A DNA stretch of 64,000 nucleotides. It comes from Parafrigoribacterium_A soli. GTDB taxonomy: Bacteria > Actinomycetota > Actinomycetes > Actinomycetales > Microbacteriaceae. Every line of letters starts with the position of its first letter. Within the stretch, counting starts at the first letter, position 1. The stretch is from the NCBI RefSeq assembly GCF_040227235.1, contig NZ_JBELNZ010000002.1:620001-684000 (forward strand), read 5' to 3'. The position numbers and the translations under genes are program-made. Of the stretch, positions 26,174 to 34,059 are shown piece after piece. Below the pieces are notes generated by a model, which was not told where the DNA came from, searched no databases, and was given only the letters and a program-made list of their open reading frames with translations.

Positions 26174-27027
26174 GACCAGCCCCTTTCGCCCGCGTCGCCG
26201 GGAACCGTGAGCCTGGGCGGGGGGAGGATGTGCAGCACGTTGCCATCGCCGATGTCCACCTGCGTCCCCGGACGCACCACGATCGACTCGCCCTGACGCA
26301 GCTTCACCGGCCGAGACCCGGGCATCCGCACGATCGTGCCGTTCGTGGACCTCAGGTCGGTGACGATCACGGAACTGCCCTCCTGGCGGAGTTCGACATG
26401 GGTGCTCGACACCTCGCTGAGCGGAGATGACACGCGCACGAGACGCGGGAAGACCTTACCGGGCACGCGCGGAGCCGTAGGCCGCCTGCCAATCAGTGCC
26501 GGCACATCGAGGCTGACCGGTGCGCGATCGCCGATGCGGAAGCCGTGAGCGCTGGAGACCGGAGTGGTCGGAATCGGGACCGGCGGCAGCAGCGGCGGGA
26601 CGGCCGCGGGCGCATAGCGCGGCGCCGCGGTTTCGCGGGTGTAGCGCGGCGCGATGGTTTCGGGGGCCTCGGGCGGCGTGACTGGCACGACCGGCGCCGG
26701 GCGGGAGGTGGTGGTGACAGCGGGTGGGAGCACGTCGACCTCGCGCGCTGCCGAGGGCGCCCGAAGGGTCTCGTTCAGTCGGCTGTGGGTGAGGGGCACT
26801 CGTCGGCGGTTGGTCGCGGCAGGCTCAACCAAAGCGGGAGGGCGAGTCTCCGCCCCGTTCTCGGCGGGAGCGCCAACGGCGGCTCCGCCGGTCGTTCCAA
26901 CGGCCGCCCGAACGTTCACCGCCTGTGCCGGTTTCGTCGGCACCACGGTGTCTTCGTCGATGTCCTCCTGACGCGGCGAAATGCGGCGCGACGGCACGAT
27001 GACCGTGTCGTCGAGATCCTCATTCAC
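26170..27027 (-). CDS. FHA-domain protein with N-terminal repeated acidic-Thr motifs
   Basis: A 285-residue soluble protein. The N-terminus holds two similar stretches, LDDTVIVP (about 5-12) and DEDTVVPT (about 23-30), acidic residues before a Thr. A long Pro/Ala/Thr-rich disordered region follows. The last about 100 residues form an FHA domain with GRRP, EVSSTHVEL and LRSTNGTIV, all key phosphopeptide contacts present. By analogy with GarA/OdhI, the N-terminal Thr residues may be phosphorylated by the operon's kinase and bound by its own FHA domain. First gene of the 18-kb operon; GTG start preceded by TAGGCT exactly 6 bases upstream, so probably leaderless. Confidence 0.85.
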   Translation of the reverse strand: MNEDLDDTVIVPSRRISPRQEDIDEDTVVPTKPAQAVNVRAAVGTTGGAAVGAPAENGAETRPPALVEPAATNRRRVPLTHSRLNETLRAPSAAREVDVLPPAVTTTSRPAPVVPVTPPEAPETIAPRYTRETAAPRYAPAAVPPLLPPVPIPTTPVSSAHGFRIGDRAPVSLDVPALIGRRPTAPRVPGKVFPRLVRVSSPLSEVSSTHVELRQEGSSVIVTDLRSTNGTIVRMPGSRPVKLRQGESIVVRPGTQVDIGDGNVLHILPPPRLTVPGDAGERGWS

Positions 27028-27033
27028 GCAGCC

Positions 27034-27039
27034 AGCCTA
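27034..27039 (-). promoter_or_regulatory. -10 element of a probable leaderless promoter for the FHA operon
   Basis: Minus-strand TAGGCT ends six bases before the GTG at 27027-27025, placing the predicted transcription start at the start codon itself. No -35 is evident. The upstream aldehyde dehydrogenase gene ends only 49 bp away on the same strand, so read-through is also possible. Confidence 0.45.
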
Positions 27040-27076
27040 GGACTCCGCACGCCGCACGCGCGCCACCCGTACCGAA

Positions 27077-28513
27077 TCAGCCCCCGATGTAACTCATCAC
27101 GTGCTTGATCCGGGTGTAGTCCTCGAAGCCATAGCTCGAGAGGTCCTTACCGTAGCCCGAGTGCTTGAAGCCGCCGTGCGGCATCTCCGCGACGATCGGA
27201 ATATGGGTGTTGATCCAGACGCAACCGAAGTCGAGGTTCTTGGCGAAGCGCATGGCGCGGCCGTGGTCCCGCGTCCACACGCTCGAGGCGAGACCGTAAC
27301 GCACGTCGTTGGCGGAGGCCAGCGCATCGGCTTCGTCGCCGAACTTCTGCACGGTGATCACCGGGCCGAAGATCTCGTTCTGCACCGCCTCATCCGTTTG
27401 CCCGAGGCCGGAGACGATCGTCGCCTCGTGGAAGAAGCCTCTCGAGCCCTGCCGGTGACCGCCGAGCTCGATGACGGCGTTGTCGGGCAGCCTCTCGATG
27501 AAACCCTGCACCTGCGCCAGCTGGTTCGCGTTGTTCACCGGGCCGAACAGCACATCCGGCTCCCCCGGCGCTCCGGTCCTGGCGTGGTCGCGGGCGTGCG
27601 CTGCGAGCGCCGCGACGAACTCGTCATGGATGCCCGACTGCACGAGCAGCCGCGTCGCAGCGGTGCAGTCCTGCCCCGCGTTGAAGTAGCCTGCCGCGGC
27701 GATGCCCTCGACCGCGCGCTCGATGTCGGCGTCGTCGAAGACGATGACCGGCGCCTTGCCCCCGAGTTCCAGGTGCACGCGCTTCAGGTCGCGCGAGGCC
27801 GCGCGGGCGACCTCCATGCCCGCTCGCACCGAACCGGTGATCGACACCATCTGCGGCGTCGGGTGGTCGACCATGGCGGCACCCGTCGAGCGGTCACCCA
27901 GGACGACGTTCAGAACGCCCTTCGGCAGGAACTCCGCGGCGACCTCGGCGAGCAGCAGGGTGGACGACGGGGTCGTGTCAGACGGCTTCAACACCGTGGT
28001 GTTGCCTGCGGCGAGCGCCGGGGCGAACTTCCAGACGGCCATGTTGAGCGGATAGTTCCACGGGGTCACCTGCCCGATCACACCAATCGGCTCCCGGCGG
28101 ATAAAGGAGGTGTGGTCCCTCATATACTCACCGGCGGATTTGCCCTGAAGATTGCGTGCCTCGCCCGCGAAGAAGCGGATCTGGTCGACCGAGAGCAGGA
28201 TCTCGTCCTCGACCAGCGTCGCGCGTGGTTTGCCGGTGTCCTTCGATTCCGCGTCGGCGAAGTCGTCGGCGCGCGCCTCCATGGCGTCCGCGATGCGGAA
28301 CAGTGCGAGCTGCCGCTCGGCAGGCGTGGTGTCGCCCCAGGTCTCGAAGGCCGCGGCCGCAGCGGAGAAGGCCGCATCGACATCCGCCGTGCCCGAGACC
28401 GGCGAGAGCGCGTATGTCTCCTCCGTCGCCGGATCGACGACGGCAAAGCTCGCCTCGGCTTCGGCGGCCCTGTGCTCGCCGTCGATGAAGTTGGTCAGCA
28501 GGGGATTCTCCAT
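27077..28513 (-). CDS. Aldehyde dehydrogenase, probably gamma-aminobutyraldehyde dehydrogenase
   Basis: A 478-residue NAD(P)-dependent aldehyde dehydrogenase. Key sites seen are VTPWNYPLNMAVWK (about 150), LELGGKAP with the catalytic Glu, and the nucleophile Cys in NAGQDCTAATR. The GQDCTA context is that of YdcW/PatD gamma-aminobutyraldehyde dehydrogenases. It would oxidise the aldehyde made when putrescine loses one amino group, giving GABA. The ATG at 28513 has TGGAG upstream. It is divergent from the Lrp/AsnC regulator and from aminotransferase and oxidoreductase genes that complete an amine-degradation set. Confidence 0.85.
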   Translation of the reverse strand: MENPLLTNFIDGEHRAAEAEASFAVVDPATEETYALSPVSGTADVDAAFSAAAAAFETWGDTTPAERQLALFRIADAMEARADDFADAESKDTGKPRATLVEDEILLSVDQIRFFAGEARNLQGKSAGEYMRDHTSFIRREPIGVIGQVTPWNYPLNMAVWKFAPALAAGNTTVLKPSDTTPSSTLLLAEVAAEFLPKGVLNVVLGDRSTGAAMVDHPTPQMVSITGSVRAGMEVARAASRDLKRVHLELGGKAPVIVFDDADIERAVEGIAAAGYFNAGQDCTAATRLLVQSGIHDEFVAALAAHARDHARTGAPGEPDVLFGPVNNANQLAQVQGFIERLPDNAVIELGGHRQGSRGFFHEATIVSGLGQTDEAVQNEIFGPVITVQKFGDEADALASANDVRYGLASSVWTRDHGRAMRFAKNLDFGCVWINTHIPIVAEMPHGGFKHSGYGKDLSSYGFEDYTRIKHVMSYIGG

Positions 28514-28599
28514 GGCTCCACGATAGCGAGCGGCCGCCCCCTTGGCCAGCAACTTGCCACCGATTTCGTTGTCCAACTACGAGACGGCTGCGGATTCGC

Positions 28600-28628
28600 T
28601 TGTGAGAAGCGGCTTTCACTGACAGAAT
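28600..28628 (+). promoter_or_regulatory. Leaderless promoter of the Lrp/AsnC gene
   Basis: TTGTGA (28600-28605), exactly 17 bases, then CAGAAT (28623-28628), then 6 bases to the ATG at 28635. The spacing predicts transcription starting at the A of the start codon. An imperfect palindrome GTGAGAAGCGGCTTTCAC overlaps the spacer and is a candidate autoregulatory site. Confidence 0.5.
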
Positions 28629-28634
28629 CAACGC

Positions 28635-29111
28635 ATGACACCTTCGAGCAAGCCCACCAAGGCCGTGCAACTCGATGACGTCTCCAAGGCGATCATCGAA
28701 CAATTGCAGTCGGATGGCCGCCGCAGCTACGCAGAGATCGGCAAGGCGGTTGGTCTCAGCGAGGCGGCCGTGCGCCAGCGGGTGCAGAAACTCACGGATT
28801 CCGGGGTCATGCAGGTGGTCGCGGTCACCGACCCGATGCAGCTCGGCTTCTACCGGCAGGCCATGATCGGCGTGCGCGCGACCGGCGACACCACGGTCAT
28901 CGCCGAGCGACTCGGCCGCATCCCCGCCGTCGACTACGTGGTGCTCACGGCGGGCAGCTTCGACATCCTCGCCGAGGTCGTCTGCGAGAACGACGACGAC
29001 CTCATCGAACTGCTCAACCAGGACATCCGCGGCATTCCCGGCGTGCAGTCCACCGAAACATTCGTCTATCTCAAACTGCAGAAACAGTTCTATAACTGGG
29101 GAACTAGGTAA
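28635..29111 (+). CDS. Lrp/AsnC-family transcriptional regulator
   Basis: A 158-residue protein with an N-terminal winged helix-turn-helix (IIEQLQSDGRRSYAEIGKAVGLSEAAVRQRVQKL, residues about 17-50) and a C-terminal RAM/AsnC ligand-binding domain (YVVLTAGSFDILAEVVC). It lies two bases before the aminotransferase gene and divergent from the aldehyde dehydrogenase, so it probably controls both in response to an amine, amino acid or GABA-like ligand. Regulators of this kind often bind their own promoter. Confidence 0.9.
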   Translation: MTPSSKPTKAVQLDDVSKAIIEQLQSDGRRSYAEIGKAVGLSEAAVRQRVQKLTDSGVMQVVAVTDPMQLGFYRQAMIGVRATGDTTVIAERLGRIPAVDYVVLTAGSFDILAEVVCENDDDLIELLNQDIRGIPGVQSTETFVYLKLQKQFYNWGTR

Positions 29112-29113
29112 TC

Positions 29114-30535
29114 ATGACAACCACCGTCGAGACGCCGAAACCGTCCGCAGGGTCGCCTTCGAGCAAGTACGACGAGGCGGCGCTGCAGCAGAAGGCCAAG
29201 GATCACCTCTGGATGCACTTCGCCAGGCAGTCCGTCATGGAGGACGGCCCGGGCGTGCCCATCATCGTCAAGGGCGAAGGGCACCACATCTGGGATTCCA
29301 AGGGCAAGAAGTACTTCGACGCCCTGAGCGGACTTTTCGTGGTCAACGCCGGCCACGGTCGCAGGCGACTCGCCGAGGTCGCGGCCAAGCAGGCTGAGGA
29401 GCTCGCCTTCTTCCCCCTCTGGTCGTACGCGCATCCGAGTGCCATCGAACTGGCCGACCGCCTCGCGGGCTACGCGCCGGGCGACCTCAACCGTGTCTTC
29501 TTCTCCACCGGTGGCGGCGAGGCGGTCGAGACCGCATTCAAGCTCGCCAAGTACTACTGGAAGCTGCAGGGCAGGCCCACCAAGCACAAGGTCATCTCCC
29601 GTGCCGTCGCCTATCACGGCACCCCGCAGGGCGCCCTCGCCATCACGGGTATCCCCGCCATGAAGGAGATGTTCGAACCGGTGACCCCCGGTGGCTTCCG
29701 CGTACCGAACACCAACTTCTATCGCGCCCCGGAGCACGCCGACGACCTCAACGCGTTCGGGCAGTGGGCCGCGAACCGCATCGAGGAGATGATCGAGTTC
29801 GAGGGCCCCGAGACCGTCGCCGCGATCTTCCTTGAGCCGGTGCAGAACAGCGGCGGATGCTTCCCCCCGCCGCCCGGGTACTTCAAGCGAGTGCGCGAGA
29901 TCTGCGACAAGTACGACGTGCTGCTCGTGGCGGACGAGGTCATCACCGGCTTCGGCCGCATCGGCAACATGTTCGCCTCGACCACCTACGGCATCCAGCC
30001 CGACATGATCACCTGCGCGAAGGGCATGACGAGCGGCTACTCCCCGATCGGCGCGACGATCATCAGCGACAGGCTGTACGAACCGTTCAAGCACGGCGAC
30101 ACCGCGTTCTATCACGGCTACACCTTCGGTGGACATCCGGTCTCGTCCGCGGTCGCGCTCGAGAACCTCGACATCTTCGAGGAGGAGAAGCTCAACGAGA
30201 ACGTGCGCACCAATTCGCCGATCTTCCGCGCGACCCTCGAGAAGCTGCTCGACCTGCCGATCGTGGGCGACGTGCGCGGCGACGGGTACTTCTTCGGTAT
30301 CGAGCTGGTCAAGGACAAGGTCACCAAGGAGACCTTCAACGACGACGAGTCCGAGCGCCTGCTGCGCGGGTTCCTCTCCAAGGCGCTGTTCGAGGCCGGG
30401 CTGTACTGCCGGGCGGATGACCGCGGGGACCCCGTCGTTCAGCTCGCGCCGCCGCTCACCATCGGCCCGAAGGAGTTCGACGAGATCGAGTCGATCCTGC
30501 GCGGCGTCCTGACCGAGGCCTGGACGAAAATCTAG
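29114..30535 (+). CDS. Class III aminotransferase, putrescine/omega-amino acid:pyruvate type
   Basis: A 473-residue PLP enzyme. FDALSGLFVVNAGHG, FFSTGGGEAVETAFKLA, LVADEVITGFGR (cofactor Asp) and ITCAKGMTSGYSPIGA (PLP Lys) match the beta-alanine/putrescine:pyruvate aminotransferase subgroup (SpuC-like) more than GabT. It starts two bases after the Lrp/AsnC gene. With the divergent aldehyde dehydrogenase it could convert putrescine to GABA, or a related diamine to the amino acid. Pyruvate as acceptor would yield alanine, for which ald is available in this window (inference). Confidence 0.87.
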   Translation: MTTTVETPKPSAGSPSSKYDEAALQQKAKDHLWMHFARQSVMEDGPGVPIIVKGEGHHIWDSKGKKYFDALSGLFVVNAGHGRRRLAEVAAKQAEELAFFPLWSYAHPSAIELADRLAGYAPGDLNRVFFSTGGGEAVETAFKLAKYYWKLQGRPTKHKVISRAVAYHGTPQGALAITGIPAMKEMFEPVTPGGFRVPNTNFYRAPEHADDLNAFGQWAANRIEEMIEFEGPETVAAIFLEPVQNSGGCFPPPPGYFKRVREICDKYDVLLVADEVITGFGRIGNMFASTTYGIQPDMITCAKGMTSGYSPIGATIISDRLYEPFKHGDTAFYHGYTFGGHPVSSAVALENLDIFEEEKLNENVRTNSPIFRATLEKLLDLPIVGDVRGDGYFFGIELVKDKVTKETFNDDESERLLRGFLSKALFEAGLYCRADDRGDPVVQLAPPLTIGPKEFDEIESILRGVLTEAWTKI

Positions 30536-30569
30536 GCGCGTAGTCCTCCTCAGCGACCGAACGACCATC

Positions 30570-31937
30570 GTGGCCGATTACCGCGCGCTCTCGTTCTGGA
30601 TGGACTCGCTCGCCGAGTCCGGAGTGGATGACCTCGCGCCGAGGGCATCGCTCCCCGGTGACACCACCGCTGACGTTGCCATCGTCGGCGGCGGGCTGAC
30701 CGGGTTGTGGACCGCCTACTACCTGATCAAGCGCGACCCCGGCCTGCGCGTCGTCGTGCTCGAGAAGCACATCACGGGCTTCGGCGCCTCCGGTCGCAAC
30801 GGCGGCTGGTGCTCCACACTCTTCCCGGCATCCACCACGGCACTTGAACGCCGTCATGGCCGCGCCGCGGCACTCGCGATGCGCCGGGCCATGATCGGCA
30901 CGGTCGACGAGGTCGGCAGGGTGACGGATGCCGAGGGCATCGACTGCGACTACGTCAAGGCCGGCACGATCGGCTACGCCCGGTCGCGACCGCAACTCGA
31001 GCGCGCGAGGGCCGAGGTCGCGGAGGCCGCGCACTATGGCGTCGACCGCGTCGGGTTCCTGCCGAGCCCCACCGGCCCGACCGGGATGCTCGCGGCAACA
31101 CTTGATCCCGCGTGCGCGAGACTGCACCCGGCGAAGCTCGTGCGCGGTCTCGCCCGCACCGTCGAACGACTCGGAGCCACGATCTACGAAGCGACCGAGG
31201 TGCTCGACTGGGGCACGGGATCGGTGCTCACCTCTCGTGGCACCGTCACGGCCGAGACGGTCGTCATCGCGACCGAGGGCTACGGGTCCACCCTGCCGAA
31301 GACTCACCGCCGCGTACTCCCGCTCTATTCGCTCATGATCGCGACCGAGCCGCTGAGCGACGACACCTGGCGCGAGATCGGCATCGAGCACGGCCAGACC
31401 TTCGCCGACTATCGCCACCTGCTCATCTACGGGCAGCGAACGGCAGACAATCGCTTTGCCTTCGGCGGCCGCGGTGCGCGCTATCACTGGGGCAGCAGCA
31501 TCCGCCCCGAGTACGACCGGGTGCCGCGCGTCTTCGAGCACCTGCGCGGAACGCTCATCGAGCTCTTTCCCCAGGCTGCGGATGCGGCGGTCACCCACCG
31601 CTGGGGCGGCCCGCTCGGCGTGCCCCGCGATTGGCATGCGCACGCGAGCTTCGACCCGGTGACCCGCATCGCGACCGCGGGAGGCTACGTGGGGGACGGA
31701 CTCAGCACCACGAACCTCGCGGGGCGAACCCTCGCCGATCTCGTGACGGGGCGCGAGACCGAACTCACACGTCTGCCCTGGACCAACCACCGCTCCCCCG
31801 AGTGGGAAATCGAGCCACTGCGCTTCGCTGGATCGAACCTCGGCCTCCTCGCGATGGAGGCGGCAGACCTGGAGGAGCGCGTCACCCGCCGCCCCTCCGT
31901 GACCGCCCGTCTGATGGCACCCCTCACCGGTCACTGA
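30570..31937 (+). CDS. FAD-dependent amine/amino acid oxidoreductase (DAO family, PuuB-like)
   Basis: A 455-residue flavoprotein starting at GTG. The FAD-binding fold is VAIVGGGLTGLWTAYYLIK, followed by GFGASGRNGGWC, the pattern of gamma-glutamylputrescine oxidase PuuB and related DadA-fold enzymes. The C-terminal GGYVGDGLSTTNLAGRTLADL closes the FAD site. It lies 34 bp after the aminotransferase. Context suggests oxidation of an imported amine or its derivative. No PuuA-like ligase is in the window, so the gamma-glutamylated route cannot be asserted. Confidence 0.82.
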   Translation: MADYRALSFWMDSLAESGVDDLAPRASLPGDTTADVAIVGGGLTGLWTAYYLIKRDPGLRVVVLEKHITGFGASGRNGGWCSTLFPASTTALERRHGRAAALAMRRAMIGTVDEVGRVTDAEGIDCDYVKAGTIGYARSRPQLERARAEVAEAAHYGVDRVGFLPSPTGPTGMLAATLDPACARLHPAKLVRGLARTVERLGATIYEATEVLDWGTGSVLTSRGTVTAETVVIATEGYGSTLPKTHRRVLPLYSLMIATEPLSDDTWREIGIEHGQTFADYRHLLIYGQRTADNRFAFGGRGARYHWGSSIRPEYDRVPRVFEHLRGTLIELFPQAADAAVTHRWGGPLGVPRDWHAHASFDPVTRIATAGGYVGDGLSTTNLAGRTLADLVTGRETELTRLPWTNHRSPEWEIEPLRFAGSNLGLLAMEAADLEERVTRRPSVTARLMAPLTGH

Positions 31938-32000
31938 CTCGTATTAGTCGAGTAGCGCGCGAGGTAAGAGGCGTTCGCGACCTTCCTGCGCGAAACCTCA

Positions 32001-32073
32001 CCGTCGGGGATCGCGCCGAAGGCGGAGGCGTGGTGGGCCTCTGTGGGCGGAGCCTTCGGCGCGATCCCGACGG
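32001..32073. repeat. Palindromic intergenic element, copy 2 (probable bidirectional terminator)
   Basis: The arms 32001-32023 and 32052-32073 pair along 22 bp with one bulged G. The 28-base loop (32024-32051) differs from copy 1 at only two positions and keeps the inner GAGGC/GCCTC hairpin. It lies between the convergent FAD oxidoreductase and ABC exporter genes. It is in the same orientation as copy 1, judged by the loop sequence. Confidence 0.75.
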
Positions 32074-32082
32074 AACGACGAG

Positions 32083-34059
32083 TTACGCCTCGTCGACCAA
32101 CGAGTCACTCGCGGGCCCGGCGAACTGAGCCTCGTACAGGCGGGCGTACGCGCCGTCCGCCTCAAGCAGCTCGGCGTGGTTGCCCTGCTCCACGATCTGG
32201 CCGTTCTCCATCACGAGGATAAGGTCGGCATCCCGAATGGTCGAGAGCCGGTGCGCGATCACGAAGCTCGTGCGGTCCGAACGCAGCGCAGCCATGGCCT
32301 TCTGCACGAGCACCTCGGTGCGCGTGTCGACTGAGCTCGTCGCCTCGTCCAGGATGAGCACGCTCGGCTTCGCGAGGAACGCGCGCGCGATGGTGAGCAA
32401 CTGCTTCTCCCCCGCGCTCACGTTCTCCGCCTCGTCGGCGAGAATCGTGTCGTACCCGTCGGGCAGCGAGCGCACGAAGCGGTCGACATAGGTCGCCGTG
32501 GCCGCGTCGATGATCTCCTCTTCCGTCGCATCCGGGCGACCGTAGGCGATGTTGTCGCGGATGGTTCCGCCGAACAGCCAGGTGTCCTGCAGCACCATGC
32601 CCATCCGCCCGCGAAGGTCGTCGCGGGACATCTCGGCGATGTCGACGCCGTCGAGCGTGATGCGACCGGAGTCCAGCTCGTAGAACCGCATCATGAGGTT
32701 GACCAGAGTGGTCTTGCCCGCGCCGGTCGGTCCGACGATGGCGATGGTGTGTCCGGGCTCGGCAACGAGCGACACGTTGTCGATGAGCGGCTTCTCCTCC
32801 GTGTAACGGAAGGAGACATTCTCGAAGACGAGCCGCCCGGCGGATGCCGTCGGGGACTGCGCGGGCGCGTGATCCGCGGACTGGTCATCCGCGTCCAGTA
32901 GCTCGAAGACACGCTCGGCCGAGGCGACCCCCGACTGGATCAGGTTGGCCATGCTGCCGAGCTGAGTCAGCGGTTGGGTGAACTGGCGCGAGTACTGCAG
33001 AAAGGCTTGCACGTCACCGAGGCGCATCGATCCACCCGCGACGAAGGCTCCACCGACCACTGCGATCGCCACGTAGATGAGGTTTCCGACGAACATCATC
33101 GAGGGCATGATGATGCCCGAGACGAACTGCGCACCGAAGCTCGCCGTGAAGAGCTGCTCGTTCTTGTCGTCGAAGACCGTGCCGACCTCGCGCTGGCGAC
33201 CGAACACCTTGACGAGGGAGTGACCGGTGAAGTTCTCCTCGATGTCGGCGTTCAGTTCGCCCGTGAACTTCCACTGCTGCACAAAGAGCTTCTGCGAGCG
33301 CTTGGCGACGAGCGCCGTGATGACGACGGTCATGGGGATCGTGACGAGCGCGATCAGGGCGAGCACCCAGGAGATGACGAACATCATCACGAGAACGCCG
33401 ACGACCGTGAGCAGGGAGGTGACCATCTGGCTCAGCGTCTGCTGCAGGCTCTGCGACACGTTGTCGATGTCATTGGTGACCCGGCTCAGCAGTTCACCGC
33501 GCTGCATCTTGTCGTAGTAGCGCAGCGGAAGCCGATTCATCTTCTCCTCGACGTCCTGCCGCAGGCGGAAGACGATGCGCTGCACTACCTCGTTGAGCAC
33601 GTAGGCCTGCAGCCAGCCGAACACGGAGGAGAGCACATAGAGCGCGAGCACCCACATGAGTACCGTGCTGAGCGCTTGCAGGTCGATGCCAACACCCGGC
33701 GTCAGGTGCATTCCGCTCAGGAGGTCCGCCTGGCCGTCGTTGCCCTTCGCCCGCGCCGCCGCGATGATCTGCGCCTTGGTGACGCCCGCGGGCAGCCCCT
33801 TCGAGATCACGCCCTCGAAGATGAGCGTGGTCGCTTGTCCGAGCAGCTTGGGCCCGATCACGCTGAACGTGACGCTGATCACGGTGAGCAGGAACACCGA
33901 GGCGACGCCGATCCAGTGCGGCTTGAGCCTACTGAGCAGTCGCTTGGCAGACGGCCCAAAGTTCATGGCCTTTTCGGCGGGCATGCTTGCCCCGCCCATC
34001 GGGCCGCGCCGCATCGGCGGCCGCGCCGGTCGCTCTCGCTCTTCCGTCGTCGCGCTCAT
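32083..34059 (-). CDS. ABC exporter half-transporter with degenerate signature motif (subunit 2)
   Basis: A 658-residue protein: a polar N-terminus, six TM helices (about 60-390) and an ATPase domain. Walker A is GPTGAGKTT and Walker B LILDEATSSVD has the catalytic Glu, but the signature reads NVSAGEKQ instead of LSGGQ. An inserted stretch between TM1 and TM2 carries GLPAGVTKAQ and LLSGMHLTPG. Its partner has the reverse defect, so the two form a heterodimer with one normal and one impaired ATP site, as in TM287/288, LmrCD and BmrCD. Probable drug or lipid exporter under the upstream TetR regulator. Confidence 0.88.
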   Translation of the reverse strand: MSATTEERERPARPPMRRGPMGGASMPAEKAMNFGPSAKRLLSRLKPHWIGVASVFLLTVISVTFSVIGPKLLGQATTLIFEGVISKGLPAGVTKAQIIAAARAKGNDGQADLLSGMHLTPGVGIDLQALSTVLMWVLALYVLSSVFGWLQAYVLNEVVQRIVFRLRQDVEEKMNRLPLRYYDKMQRGELLSRVTNDIDNVSQSLQQTLSQMVTSLLTVVGVLVMMFVISWVLALIALVTIPMTVVITALVAKRSQKLFVQQWKFTGELNADIEENFTGHSLVKVFGRQREVGTVFDDKNEQLFTASFGAQFVSGIIMPSMMFVGNLIYVAIAVVGGAFVAGGSMRLGDVQAFLQYSRQFTQPLTQLGSMANLIQSGVASAERVFELLDADDQSADHAPAQSPTASAGRLVFENVSFRYTEEKPLIDNVSLVAEPGHTIAIVGPTGAGKTTLVNLMMRFYELDSGRITLDGVDIAEMSRDDLRGRMGMVLQDTWLFGGTIRDNIAYGRPDATEEEIIDAATATYVDRFVRSLPDGYDTILADEAENVSAGEKQLLTIARAFLAKPSVLILDEATSSVDTRTEVLVQKAMAALRSDRTSFVIAHRLSTIRDADLILVMENGQIVEQGNHAELLEADGAYARLYEAQFAGPASDSLVDEA

